This document shows positions 45,780 to 57,909 of a DNA stretch of 64,000 bases, piece after piece. The position numbers were made by a program, and so were the translations under genes. The notes under the pieces are model-generated. The model saw only the letters and a list, made by a program, of their open reading frames with translations, did no database searches and had not been told where the DNA came from. Position 1 is the stretch's first letter, and each line of letters starts with the position of its first letter. This stretch comes from Cephalopachus bancanus (Eukaryota; Chordata; Mammalia; Primates; Tarsiidae): the NCBI GenBank assembly GCA_027257055.1, contig JAPVLO010000162.1, forward strand, positions 186,001-250,000, in the 5' to 3' direction.

Positions 45780-46850
45780 AACCTATTTAACTCTTATTTT
45801 GTTTCCATTTTCTTTATCAGGAATAATTTTCTATACTGAAAAGAGGGAAAAATGGAAAGAAACACACATGGTTAAGAAGAAACTGAAGCCTGAATCAGGA
45901 GAAAAGTTCACAAAAGAGCATCCAGCAGTTTTCAGTAAGTTCAAATCTCTAGGACCAGATAAATCACAGCCTAATACATTGCGATCCATGATCTCTAATA
46001 GATAGATAATAAGCTAGAAGACTAGAAACAAGAAAATTCCATTTCCATTTTCTCAGTTTCAAGGGGAAAAAAAGCCTAGAGTCTTAAAACTATAGATGAA
46101 GGGTTAATAAGGATTTCCAGCAAAATTCTGTGTTGGCCTATGGTAGGGAGGGGAAGGGGCATGAAGAACACCAGAATTCAGAATGGGTCCACCCAGGAAA
46201 GAATCACACTGACCTAACTCTGCTTTTGACAGAATTGTTAGACTGAGAGATCAGAGAAATAGCATGGAGTGGGCCAAATACATATCGATGAAATCGAGAT
46301 TCTTATGCTAGTTAAGCAATGGATTTACAATTGGTTGAACAATTATAGTAGATTTACAATTAGTTAATAGGTTTACCATTGGTTCAGTCAATTGTAAATA
46401 ATCAATTATTAATCAATGGTTTACTAATTGTCACAGGGCTCTGTATTTTGGCTGTACTTTAGTAGACGTTTATCAACATCTTGAAGATTTAAATCGTAGC
46501 TTTTACATTTTGCTGGTATAAAAATATCTGTAAAGATTAGATTTTTAAAAAAAGATTAGATAGTAACATGAAAGTCATAACCTAAAAATCACAAATATCT
46601 GAAATAGAAACTAAATACTGAAACAGATACTGAAAACACAAAAGACTGAAATATACTGAAAATACAAAATACAATTTATCAAGGATAAAAGTACATTCAT
46701 TTATCTTAAAAAATGTATGTGGCATGTGACTAGGAAGAAGTCAATTAACATTCTTTGATGAAATGAGGGTTGACTAGAAGCTGAAGATAAGACTTAAGCA
46801 TGAGCTGATACTTATTCAGAGCTGATAAAACAACAGTCCAGTTGTAACTG
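45780..46850. other. AT-rich unassigned stretch
   Basis: Contains locally repeated ATTTACAATTGGTT/AGTT phrases at 46,320-46,400 and GAAACAGATACTGAAAA-like phrases near 46,600. No gene. Confidence 0.4.
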
Positions 46851-46862
46851 AGAATGTAGAAT

Positions 46863-46897
<35 letters not shown>

Positions 46898-47194
46898 TTT
46901 TTTTGAGTTGGAGTCTCACTCTGTGGCCCAGACTGGAGTGCAGTGGCCGCTCCCGGCCACCGCAGCCTCGACCTGCTGGGCTCCGGCGATCCTTCCGCCT
47001 CAGCCTTCCGTGTAGCCAGAATTACAGGCATGCGCTACCACACCTGGCTGATTTTTTGATTTATTGTAGAGATGAGGTCTTGCTGCCCAGGCAGGTCTCG
47101 AACCCGCGGGCTCAGGCAATCCACTCACCTCAGCCTCCCAAAGGCGCGGGATTACAGGCTGAGCCACCGAGCCCGGCTGAGAATGTAGAATTTA
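46849..47194 (-). mobile_element. Young Alu with 17-bp target-site duplication and (TTTA)n tail
   Basis: TGAGAATGTAGAATTTA occurs at 46,849-46,865 and 47,178-47,194. The tail has become about ten TTTA units (46,862-46,901). Short left-arm form (TCTTGCTGCCCAGGC). Confidence 0.96.
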
Positions 47195-47204
47195 AAAGTA
47201 CATT

Positions 47205-47640
47205 TTAGACACCCCTCCCCACCCATGCTTGTGTCTCGAATTATGTTCTTGCTTAAGAGGCTCCCAAGGCTAGTCTTGGAACAAACCAGGCATGGAGCCC
47301 TGTCTGCAGACCCTTCCCACCTGAGGAGAGATTCACCACCAGGCTACAGTCAAGATGGAGCTGGCCAGACTGATTACTCAAGATAACCATCAGAACGAAG
47401 ACTGGTGGCACCAGCACTACTCCTCCATGTTTTTCATACCTAGTTTCCCTTTAAAAGTCCCACAGTAAACTAAAAGTCTGAGGTGATATTTGGGACATAA
47501 GTTCACCATCTCCTCAGGTTGCTAGGTTGCTGGCTCTTAAATAAAGCCTGTTTTCCTTCCACCAACTCTTGTCTCCTGAGTTTGGCTTTTGGATGATAAG
47601 CACCTGAACCTGGATCTGGTGACCTGAACAAGGGAGAAAA
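47205..47640 (+). mobile_element. Possible ERV1-like solo LTR
   Basis: The 3' part has LTR character: AATAAA at 47,540-47,545, a pyrimidine-rich stretch with CTTGTCTCCTGAGTTTGGCT, and CTGGATCTGGTGACC at the end. Borders are not certain, no internal retroviral sequence is adjacent, and the family is not named. Confidence 0.45.
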
Positions 47641-47844
47641 TTAATACAGGTCAGGGAACATCCTGAGAATTATCATTTGGAATACGACCTCTTACAAGTG
47701 ACACTGCTAATTAGGATGGTGGTAATGGGTCTAGCAGACTGCCATACTGAGACAGATTATTCAATGCAAGTTAGACATAGATATATTTCTTGTAGGCAGT
47801 TTAAATTAAAACAGGGTAAAGCATTCACACACCTTTTTCTTTCT

Positions 47845-48121
47845 TTTTTTTTAAGTCAGAGTTCTTACTCTGTCACCCAGACTGGAGTCTAGTAGCAGGT
47901 TCATGGCCACCACAGCCTCGACCTTTTGGACTTAGGTGATCCTTTCCCCTCAGCCTTCCAAGTAGCTGGAACCACAGGCCTGGCTAGCTTTTTTTATTTA
48001 TTGTACAGATAAGGTCCTGCCAAGTTGCCGAGGTAGGTCTCGAACCCATGAACTCAGGCCATCCTCTGGCCTCTGCTTCCTGAAGCGATGCGATTACAGG
48101 CATGGGCCACCATGCCTGGCT
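47845..48121 (-). mobile_element. Alu with deleted mid-section
   Basis: AAGTCAGAGTTCTTACTCTG start, a short gap after GGAACCACAGGCCTGGCTAG, end GGGCCACCATGCCTGGCT. Confidence 0.9.
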
Positions 48122-48229
48122 CAGACACCTTTCTTATTGGTATACAACCTTCACCCTACCGACCAGGCATACCACCTGACCACCTTGCAGCTGGAATGTG
48201 GATCTACCCATGCAGGAAATCACAGAAAC

Positions 48230-48640
48230 AACAGAGATATGAAGTTCTAAGAAAAGTCCAAATCTAGTTAGGCAATAACTTTAATTATTGAGAAGGTCCT
48301 TGTAGCCTTAGAAGGTTGAGAGATGGTAATCAAAACTTGTGACCAGACACCTGCAGCCCACCTGCTCAGCTCACTGAAGGTGGAAAGATGGTGATCAAAA
48401 CTTGTGACCTGTAGCCCACCACTCTTAGCTCATGGTTTGCTTAATCATGGTTGTAAGAGTATATAAAGCTTCTTGTCAAAGGCAAGCATGCGCCCTCTCT
48501 TAAGAGACCCATGCTCCCTCTTGAGCATGACTCTTTGTAATATATTCTGTCTTAAACTCTACTTGCGACTCGCTCTGAAATGCTTTTCTGTGACAATGGA
48601 GCACTCCACCCAGCATCGATGTGAAGAATAATAAAGAGAT
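48230..48640 (+). mobile_element. Possible LTR with a duplicated U3-like segment
   Basis: A duplicated segment (GATGGTRATCAAAACTTGTG at about 48,321 and 48,387, period about 65 bp) lies upstream of TATAAA (48,462-48,467). A CT-rich region follows (CTTAAACTCTACTTGCGACT). A repeat-TATA-CT layout resembles an LTR, but no terminal TG/CA pair or family was confirmed. Confidence 0.4.
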
Positions 48641-49374
48641 CTAGGAATGATTTCTATGGAAAAGAGAAGATCTGAGGCGTGCAAAGTAACATCAGAGCTG
48701 TTTCCAGTTATTTGAATGACTATTATATTGAAGGGCAGGAATTATACTTTTATACATTTTATATTTATTTTCTAGCTTTGCATATAAGTGCTCAAATGTT
48801 TGGAATTCAAGATCAACTCATATGTTGATGGCTAAGCCAACAAAGACAATTGTTATACAGGAGAATCTGTTGTGATTTGAAGGACAACTTAACCATGGTA
48901 AATAGAAGGAAGGAAACTTAAAATCAAAGAGAAAACATAAAAGCCTCAACTGAAGCAAACTAAGTAGATATAGTTGAGACATATTACCCTACAATTGAGA
49001 ATCTGTCCAACATCAGATGATGTTCTTGACCACACCACTAGTTAAATTTTAGTTCCTTCTGTAAATATTTCTCCACAATAGAGGAGTTGTTTTCACTCTT
49101 ATGTTACAAAGAGAAAACCTGAGACTGAGAGAAGCCATTTGCCTACCACCAACAGCATAACAATGATTAACCTTGAATGGTCAGCTTTCAATCACAAGCC
49201 CTTTGCTGAAACCACTGGACTCATTAGGAAGGTACTAAACAAGTACAGAGTACTCACAACTCCACCTCAGTCTGGTAACTACTTTGGATTCGCTTGTATT
49301 ACTACCCCTCCCTCCCACGCAACCAATCTCTAAATCCATAAAGAATAAGCCTGCATTAAAACTCCAAAGTTCAG

Positions 49375-49528
49375 CCGGGCGTGGTAGCGCAAGCCTGCAA
49401 TTCCGGCTACTTGGAAGGCTGAGGCGGAAGGATCGCTGGAGCCCAGCAGGTCGAGGCTGCGGTGGCCGGGAGTGGCCACTGCACTCCAGTCTGGGCGACA
49501 GAGTGAGACTCCAACTCAAAAAAAAAAC
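49375..49528 (+). mobile_element. Free Alu right arm
   Basis: Starts at the left/right junction (CAGCCGGGCGTGGTAGCGCA) and ends in the A-run. The imperfect flanking AAACTCCAAAGTTC and AAACCTCAAAGCTG suggest insertion as a one-arm molecule, 5'-truncated at the junction. Confidence 0.88.
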
Positions 49529-49540
49529 CTCAAAGCTGTT

Positions 49541-50313
<773 letters not shown>

Positions 50314-50329
50314 CTAAAACCGAAAGGCT

Positions 50330-50628
50330 GGCCAGGCATGGTGGCTTAGTCTATAATCCCAGTACTTTGGGAGGCTGAGGCGAGAGGACTGCCTAAAGCT
50401 GAGGGGTTCGAGAACAGTCTGGGCAACTTGGTGAGACTTCGTCTCTACAATAAATCAAAAAATAAGCCAGGCGTGGTAGCGTGCACCAGTAGTTCCAGCT
50501 ACTTGGAAGGCTGAGGTAGAAGGATCGCCTGAGCCCAGCAGGTTGCAGGGGCCGTGAGCATGCCACTGCACTCCAGCCTGGGCAACAGAGTGAGACTCCA
50601 AGTCAAAAACAAACAAGCAAACAAACAA
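50330..50628 (+). mobile_element. Older-type Alu
   Basis: GGCCAGGCATGGTGGCTTAG start, GGCCGTGAGCATGCCACTGC right arm, (CAAA)n-like tail at 50,606-50,628. It lies just downstream of the RPS7 pseudogene. Confidence 0.93.
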
Positions 50629-50629
50629 A

Positions 50630-51735
50630 AACCAAACAACTAAGACAAAAAATTAAGATTTGAGACCAAAGATTTGTTGCTCTTGTGCTGTTTAAGAAGT
50701 AGCCCTGGTACCACATGTTCTGCCATTAATCAAATCTTGGCCATCAGAGTATACAAGGCCCACACCTAAGTGGCTTTCTTTGTGTATCAGAGATTTGGTG
50801 TAGAGTGTTAGTGCCAGAAGACAGTGGGGGAAAAGGTAGTCACTAAAGAAAAAAGAGGTCTCAGTGTGTATAAAGGAGGGGAAGCATACCAGAGAGGCAT
50901 TTTCTGTTTTGTGAAAATATGGCCTAAAAGAAGGCTACAGTAACACAGAACTCATGTCCAAGGAGCTGCTACACCCTGATTTTAAAATGGCAAAATGCAA
51001 GCCAGTTCTAGTTGTAAATGCAATAAAGGAATGCCCTAACAAGTGCCCACGCTCTCAACTTCCTTCCCAAGAAGGCTAATTTACATGATAATGGTTGCTA
51101 AGGTTACTTTAATTCCACCACAGTTCCTGTCTCCAGTTGCTAATCTGGAGCCTGGGTGGTACAACAACCAAAAACCTTAATTGAGGCTAACTTAAAACTC
51201 AGGCGTACTAAAAGTTCATGACCTACAAAAGGATTTTGTTCTGACAACAAAAACTGCTGAAGATAGGGCCTATTTGTTTCATACACTCCATTCTATCCAA
51301 GATCTTACTGCTATCTCAGAAAACTCTCTGGGAGTCAGTATTTTCATCTACCCGAAGCAGATATTCTTGTAGGAAAAACAAGATAAATGACAAATTTTAT
51401 AATGGATAACCGATCAAAGGAATGACTGCCTTATTCCAAGTATTTTGTATTCCCCACTTTTAATCAGAAAAAGCTATTATCGATCCACAAGGACATTGAA
51501 AAGTCAACAAATTATCACTAAGAATTATCTTCTGAGAATGATAACATGCTGATATACATGTGGTAGCTAAATCATACACAGATAATGAGCTAGCGTATTC
51601 TGGATTTAAGCTACAACCAAACAGAACATACAGTAACAGAAAAGGTGACAAGAGAGGGAATTAAAGGCCAAAAAAAAAGGAACAAGATTTCAGAAGCATG
51701 AATTTCATTCATTTTTAGTTAAATTAACAAAAAAT
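50630..51735. other. Unassigned stretch, no gene seen
   Basis: 1.1 kb without recognised repeat or coding signature. A weak antisense 63-codon frame (51,460-51,651) is not supported. Confidence 0.4.
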
Positions 51736-51737
51736 AC

Positions 51738-52025
51738 ATTTTTTTTTTGAGTTGGCGTCTTACTCTGTTGCCCAGACTGGAGTGCAGTGGCCGCTCCTGG
51801 CCACCGCAGCCTCCACCTCCTGGGCTCCGGCGATCCTTCTGACTCAGCCTTCCAAGTAGCTGGAACTACAGGCGCGCACTACCACACCTGGCTAATTTTT
51901 TATTTATTGTAGAGATGAGGTCTTGCCAAGTTGCCCAGGCGGGTCTCGAACCCGCAGGCTCAGGCAATCCACTCACCTCGGCCTCCCAAAGTGCTGGGAT
52001 TACAGGCTGAGCCACCGAGCTCGGC
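51738..52025 (-). mobile_element. Young Alu, long left-arm form
   Basis: GAGTTGGCGTCTTACTCTGT to GAGCCACCGAGCTCGGCC, keeping GCCAAGTTGCCCAGG. Confidence 0.94.
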
Positions 52026-52289
52026 CAAAAAAATATATATTCTAATAATTTGTTCTCAGATATTTACTCCCAGAGGTAGCAACACTGGGAGACACACGGT
52101 GCTGGTCTGCAGGTGGCCTCCTAATCATCCAACAGTTATTTCCAGGATCACCTTAGTAAAGAAATGAGGTTCACATTTATGAATTTTTACTCTACTTATT
52201 TTTTCTCTTTTATCTCACCCCCAATTTAGGCAGTCATTGTAATGTGTTTAATGTGTTAACATGTTTTCCTGCAAACTGCGTCATCTGTG

Positions 52290-52650
52290 TTTTACTCACA
52301 CACATTTTAAAATGTATATATATGCTACTGTGCTTCATATCTCACTCTATTTCTTTCTGTTGTCACTCAGCAGTATGTTTCTAAGATCCATGAGGCTGCC
52401 ATGTGCACAACCAGTTCATGACTGCACACTGCCTTACAGTACTCTGAGGTATAAGGTTGTCGTGTTTTACCTGTCATTGGAAAAGGCATGGACAAGAAAA
52501 TTGCTTTCTACGATAACAAATACATTGAAATGAAAGACCCTTATGGACCTGTGTAAGAAGTCCTTTGGATATATACCCAGGAAAAACATTTTGCTGGGTC
52601 AAGGGGTATAATGCATAATCTGACTAGACCACCACACTTCCACCAGTAAG
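52290..52650 (-). mobile_element. Antisense L1ME-type fragment
   Basis: AAGATCCATGAGGCTGCCAT, CTTTGGATATATACCCAGGA and TTTTGCTGGGTCAAGGGGTA are complements of a common L1M 3' region. Confidence 0.65.
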
Positions 52651-52890
52651 GAACTGGCGTCACTGAGTTGCCACCATGCACCAGCTTGGGATAGACTTTG
52701 GGATCCCTGTGCCCTTGTACCTCCCCACTCTCTTCAGTGAGCCTTTGCCCCTTTGGCTCTTGATATCAGCTGTCACCATGGTAGAAATATGAAAACAAGA
52801 CGTCTGCCCTTACTTGCCCTGACCACTAAGTTCCCTATCCTCTACTCCAACAATGTCTTAGTCTGCTTTGAAGTTTAGAAACAAAATCAG

Positions 52891-53131
52891 GACAGGCACG
52901 GTGGTTCAGCCTGTAATCCCTGCACTTTGGGAGGCTGAGACAAGAGGACTGCCTGAGCCCGGGGGTTTGTCTCTACAGTAAATAAATGTTAAAAATAGCC
53001 GGGCGTGGTAGTACATGCCTGTAGTTCCAGCTACTTGGAAGGCTGAGGTGGAAGGAGTGCTGGAGCCCAGCATGTCAACACTGTGTGAGGCAGTGAGACT
53101 CCAACTCAAAAAAAAAAAAAAAAAAAAAAAG
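52891..53131 (+). mobile_element. Alu with a 40-bp left-arm loss
   Basis: GACAGGCACGGTGGTTCAGC start. GCCCGGGGGTTTGTCTCTAC skips the GAGACC region. The right arm is shortened before GCAGTGAGACTCCAACTC and a 23-A tail. Confidence 0.92.
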
Positions 53132-53216
53132 GTTCAATACTCAAAAAGTCATTAATAAGAATTCACCTGTTACACAGGACACTTTTGTATGCATTGCAGA
53201 GCCACTCTAGTGTTTC

Positions 53217-53514
53217 ATTTTTTTTTTGAGTCAGAGTCCCACTCTGTCACCCAGAGTGGAGTGCAATGGCATGATCATGGCTCACAGCAGCCTTGAACTC
53301 CTGAGCTGCAGGGATCTACCTTCCTCAGTCTCCCGAGTAGCTGGGACTACAGGTGAATGCTACCACGCCTGGCTAATTTTTTGTTGTTTTTTTTTTATAG
53401 AGAGAGGTCTTGTTATTTTGCCCAGGCTGGTCTAGAACTCTTGGGCTCAAGGGATCCTTCTGTCTCGGCCTCTCAAAGTCCTGGGATTACAGATGTGAGT
53501 CACTGCACCAGGGC
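53217..53514 (-). mobile_element. Older full-length Alu
   Basis: GAGTCAGAGTCCCACTCTGT to GTGAGTCACTGCACCAGGGC. Confidence 0.93.
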
Positions 53515-53937
53515 TTCCTATCAAAATGTTTAATTTATCACTCTAAACTATATTATTTCCTAAAGTTTTTTCTAGTTCTCACATACTGATTGTAACACAC
53601 GTAATTCCAATTAGATAGTATGTATTTCCAGCAATCAGAAAAAGAAAGTAGTCCAACAGCAATAAGAGGCCAGCTTTCATTCAGTGAGGTGGATGTGTCT
53701 ACACAGGATGGAAGTCTTAAGTTTAGTCTGGGCACTGCTTCCTCCTCGTTAGTAAATTTCCTTCTAACTGGATCTCATCATTTTTATTCATATCAACTTC
53801 CCTTGAGTTCATCAAGTCAGGTCTATGAAATGTATCACCTTATCCCTAAAAATTGCTAGAAAAAATAATATATTCATGCAAATAATAAGCGACAGTGCCT
53901 ATGCACCTCAATACTTATTTTTAATTGTTTTTGAATC

Positions 53938-54170
53938 TCATTGTCCAATAGGTAGTTAGTAACCACATTGGTTGTTGAGCACTTAAAACGTGACTAGGCC
54001 AAATTCAGATGTGCTGTGGATATGCAATATACACCAGATTTTGAAGACTCAGCAAAATACCTTAATTTTTATATTGATTACCTGTTAAAGCAGTAACATT
54101 TTGGATGGATTGAATAAAACACAAGACATTATTAAAGTCAATTTCACTTGTTTCTTTTTACTTTTTTACT
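53938..54170 (+). mobile_element. MER5-like hAT-Charlie remnant
   Basis: TCATTGTCCAATAGGTAGTT, GTTGAGCACTTAAAACGTGA, CAGATGTGCTGTGGATATGC and CAATTTCACTTGTTTCTTTT fit a short non-autonomous hAT element. The right end is degraded. Confidence 0.7.
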
Positions 54171-54420
54171 TTCCAATTCTGAGATCCTACCAAATTTCTG
54201 ATGAATTCACTTGCTCATAATCCCCAAAAACCTATTTCAAATTTTCACCACTATTCTCAAACCTCTGAACCCTCTTCTTTCCTATCTCAGTCCTGACCTA
54301 GCCTCAGAGAAAACAGAAGGGGAGCTATAAAGTTACTTTCAATTTGTTTATAAAGGTTTACTTTCTTTGAAACAGAACTAGTCGATAACATGGTTTTAGC
54401 CATGCTAAAAAGCCTGAAGA

Positions 54421-54591
54421 GGGCCATTACCTTGCTAAGCTATGGTGTGGTCATGTGCTCTCTGAGCTATGGCCAGGCCATGTTTTCTTAAGCTTTGGCC
54501 CCCTCCCCTACCTTGGGGAGGTGAATCTCTCTCACTCTCTCTTTTTCTAATTTAGTTCTAAATAAACTATATTTTCGAATCTAAAAAAAAA
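54421..54591 (+). mobile_element. Unclassified ~170-bp A-tailed retroposon, copy 1
   Basis: Runs from GGGCCATTACCTTGCTAAGC to TTTTCGAATCT plus a 14-A tail, with an AATAAA (54,560-54,565) about 17 bp before the tail. It is flanked by AAAAAGCCYGAAGA (54,407-54,420 and 54,592-54,605). The AATAAA suggests a polymerase II transcript. A second copy starts at the same 5' position (55,551-55,723, minus). I could not name its source. An LTR-derived or mRNA 3'-end origin is possible. Confidence 0.75.
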
Positions 54592-54789
54592 AAAAAGCCC
54601 GAAGAAAACCATAGTTTAATGAACACTTATGGTTTTATACTAGTGTGAGGCCACAAAGAAGCCCAGACAGGAAATGAGACCTGAGCTCTGGCTTAACAAA
54701 ATTGCTATTTCTTTGAAAATACTGATAATGTACCAATCAAGTACAAATAATTCAATGTAAAGTATCTAGGTTTTATTTTATTTCATTGA

Positions 54790-54950
54790 TTTTTTTAGAG
54801 ACAGGGCCTCACTACTGTCTAGGCTGGAGTGCAGCTGCACAATCACAGCACACTGTACCCTTGAACTCTTGGGATCAGGGATCTTCCTGCTTCAACCTTC
54901 CAAGCAGTAAGGACTACAGGCACACATCGTCACATTCAGCTAACTATTTT
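54790..54950 (-). mobile_element. Old Alu fragment
   Basis: Antisense right arm from TTTTTTTAGAGACAGGGCCT to CATCGTCACATTCAGCTAAC. It is the outermost and oldest layer of a nested cluster. Confidence 0.85.
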
Positions 54951-55540
54951 TTTTCCTTGAGTTGGAGTCTCATTGTGTCACCCAAGTTGGAGTGTAGTGG
55001 CATGCTCATGGTCACTGCAGCCTTGACCTGCTGGTCTCAAGTGATTCTTTTGCCTCAGTCTTCCAAGTTGCTGGAAATGCAGGTGTGTGCCATCACGCCC
55101 AGCTAATTTTTTTTTTTTTTTTTTTTTTGAGTTGGAGTCTCACTCAGTCGCCCAGACTGAAGTGCAGTAGCCGTTCCCGGCCACCGCAGCCTCGACCTGC
55201 TGGGCTCTGGTGATCCTCCTACCTCAGCCTTCCAAGTAGCTGGAACTACAGGCGCACACTACCACGCCCGGCTAATTTTTTATTTATTGTAGAGATGAGG
55301 TCTCACCAAGTTGCCAGGTGGGTCTCGAACCCGTGGGCTCAGGCAATCCACTCACCTCAGCCTCCCAAAGCGCTGGGATTACAGGCTGAGCCACCAAGCC
55401 CAGCTTAATTTTTTTATCTATTGTAGAGACGAGGTCTCACCAAGTTTCCCAGCCTGGTCTTGAATCCCTGGACTCAGGCAATCCTCCCACCTCGGCCTCC
55501 CAAAGTGCTGGGATTATAGGCATGAGCCACTGAACCCAGC
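54951..55540 (-). mobile_element. Alu split by a younger nested Alu
   Basis: Halves at 54,951-55,108 and 55,405-55,540. TAATTTTTTT occurs on both sides of the nested element. Confidence 0.92.
55109..55404 (-). mobile_element. Nested young Alu
   Basis: GAGTTGGAGTCTCACTCAGT to GAGCCACCAAGCCCAGCT, inserted between the arms of the outer Alu. Confidence 0.94.
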
Positions 55541-55550
55541 TGGAATTATT

Positions 55551-55723
55551 ATTCTTATTTTTAGATTGGAAAATATAGTTTAGTTAGAAAGTAAACTAGA
55601 AAGAAAGAGAGAGAGGAGACTCAGCCTCTCCAAGTAGGGAAGGGGGCTAAAGCTTAGGAAACATGGTGGCAGCCATAGCTCAAAGAGCACATGGCCACAC
55701 CAGAGTTTAGTAAAGCAATGGCT
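55551..55723 (-). mobile_element. Unclassified ~170-bp retroposon, copy 2
   Basis: The reverse complement aligns end to end with 54,424-54,591: CCATTGCTTTACTAAACTCT at its 5' end, GTGCTCTTTGAGCTATGGC, GGCTGAGTCTCCTCTCTCTC, and CTAAACTATATTTTCCAATC before an AT-rich tail. It has drifted from copy 1 by roughly 15-20% by eye. GGAATTATT (55,542-55,550) and AGAATTATT (55,724-55,732) flank it. Confidence 0.75.
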
Positions 55724-55732
55724 AGAATTATT

Positions 55733-56036
55733 TTTATTTATTTATTTATTTTTTTTTTTTTTGAGTTGGAGTCTCACTCGGTTGCCCAGACTGGAGTGCA
55801 GTGGCCGCTCCCAGCCACCGCAGCCTTGACCTGCTGGGTTCCGGCGATCCTTCCGCCTCAGCCTTCCAAGTAGCCAGAATTACAGGCATGTGCTACCACA
55901 CCCGGCTGATTTTTTGATTTATTGTAGAGATGAGGTCTTGCTGCCCAGGTGGGTCTCGAACCCGCGGGCTCAGGCAATCCGCTCACCTCAGCCTCACAAA
56001 GGCACAGGATTACAGGCTGAGCCACTGAGCCCGGCT
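55733..56036 (-). mobile_element. Young Alu at a reused target site (first)
   Basis: A TTTATTTATTTATT tail, then GAGTTGGAGTCTCACTCGGT to GAGCCACTGAGCCCGGCT. Short left-arm form. Flanked by AGAATTATT on both sides. Confidence 0.95.
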
Positions 56037-56045
56037 AGAATTATT

Positions 56046-56331
56046 ATTATTATTTTTTTTTTTGAGTTGGAGTCTTACTCGGTCGCCCAGACTGGTGGCC
56101 GCTCCCGGCCACCACAGCCTCGACCTGCTGGGCTCCGGCGATCTTTCCGCCTCAGCCTTCCTAGTAGCCGGAATTACAGGCATGCGCAACCACGCCCAGC
56201 TGATTTTTTGATTTATTGTAGAGATGAGGTCTCGCTGCCCAGGTGGGTCTCGAACCCGCGGACTCAGGCAATCCACTCACCTCAGCCTCCCAAAGGCGCG
56301 GAATTACAGGCTGAGGCACCAAGCCCGGCTT
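56046..56331 (-). mobile_element. Young Alu at a reused target site (second)
   Basis: ATT-repeat tail, GAGTTGGAGTCTTACTCGGT start. A 14-bp right-arm loss (CAGACTGGTGGCCGC lacks AGTGCAG). Ends GAGGCACCAAGCCCGGCT, followed again by AGAATTATT (56,332-56,340). Confidence 0.95.
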
Positions 56332-56344
56332 AGAATTATTTTTA

Positions 56345-57195
56345 AAGATTTTAAAGACAGGGAAACTGAGATGCTGTCTTGGCAAAGTGCAGTGTTTGGT
56401 TTTTCTGTTTATGACTCCAGAGCCTTGGACAAGCACTAAGTAGAGGGCTTAGTGGCATTTAACAAACATTAATTGAATTTCATTTTATTTGGCTCTGCCA
56501 TTAGTGAACTATAATTGCTTACCACAGTGCTATTGTATGAACTAATTCATATTTATAAGTGCTCTAAAAAGAGTATTCTTGGATACTCTGCTATCTCTTG
56601 GCAAGGTCCCAACCTTCGTAGGGTTCCCTTCCTCTTCTTCTCAAGATTGGGACAGAGGGTTCAGGAGTCTGACTGTGAGTCCCGAAATATCCACCACCTT
56701 TGTCCTTCTTAAACCAATGACTCCCAGCCTCTAAGTAGAAATACAGATTTATCATGATCTCTGCTACACATTTAAGAAACAAGTCTGGGAAAAATGTATA
56801 CTGAACAGTAAAATCTATAAAGCAGGTTTTAAGTCAAAGAAATCTTAACTTGCTTAACCTGATGCTCTTGAATAAAGCCAGTATTGCTTTAGAACTGCCA
56901 AGTATCATCGTGTTGATCTACACGACACACTGTTCCTGTTGTTATTGTCTAGCCAGAGAGCTTGAAAACCCCTGGGCTCTTTCCAAAGGCTTAATCATCA
57001 GTGCAATCTCACAGAGAATCTACCTAAAAATGTTACATACTACAACTGATGTCTCCATGTATGTGACTACATTAAGGGTTACATTCATTCAAGGGACAGA
57101 GGAAACTGGGTCGCCAAAAGGAGACAAATATGTTATGAATCAATGGCTCATGACTGGGGCTCAGCTTAGTGATAACAAACATTTATTAAGACTCT
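56345..57195. other. Unassigned stretch, no gene seen
   Basis: A 169-codon frame begins at 56,850 but its last third is Alu and the rest has no motif. Nothing supported. Confidence 0.4.
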
Positions 57196-57200
57196 ATTGG

Positions 57201-57490
57201 CTGGGCTCAGTGGCTCAGCCTGTAATCCCAACACTTTGGGAGGACAAGGCGAGAGGATTGCCTGAGCCTGCGGGTTCGAGACCCACCCGGAAAACTTCAC
57301 GAGACCTCATCTCTACAATAAATCAAAAATTAGCCAGGCATGGTAGCGCGCACCTGTAGTTCTGGCTACTTGGAAGGCTGAGGCGGAAGGATCGCTGGAG
57401 CCCAGCAGGTTGAGGCTGCGGTGGCCGTAAGTGTGCCACTGGACTCCAGTCTGGGTGACAGAGTGAGACTCCAACTCAAAAAAAAAAAAG
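57201..57490 (+). mobile_element. Alu
   Basis: GCTGGGCTCAGTGGCTCAGC start, GGTGGCCGTAAGTGTGCCAC right arm, 12-A tail. Confidence 0.94.
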
Positions 57491-57627
57491 AATGCAGAAT
57501 AAGGTTGGGCATGAAAAACTTTGGCTCAGCCCTGATGAGCAAGTTCTAACAGTCTGCCATGCTGTGGCAAGATCCTAGTCCACAGAACAGAGAGAAATGG
57601 AGATGTCTCAAATGCCAGGTAGAAATT

Positions 57628-57909
57628 TTTTTTTTCTGAGATGGAGTCTTTCCCAAGCTTGAGTGCAGTGCTGTGATCATAGCTCACTGTAGCCTCAAAC
57701 TCCTGGGCTCAAGTGATCCTTCTACCTCAGCCTTCTGAGTAGCTGGGACTATAGGCACATGCCACCATACCTGGTTAATTTTTTTTTTTTTAAAGATGGA
57801 GGTCTCACTATTTTGTCCAGGCTGGTATCTAACTGCTGCCTTCAAGGAATTCTCCCACCTCTGCCTCCCAAAGCACTGGGATGACAGGTGTGAGTCACCA
57901 CAGTTGGCC
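57628..57909 (-). mobile_element. Old J-like Alu
   Basis: CTGAGATGGAGTCTTTCCCA, GATCATAGCTCACTGTAGCC and a GTGAGTCACCACAGTTGGCC end. Without the CCAACTC signature. Confidence 0.92.

Noticed and set aside
56850..57359. Longest open frame in the window (169 codons)
   Set aside because: The last third is an Alu left arm. The remainder has no motif and no visible splice or promoter context.
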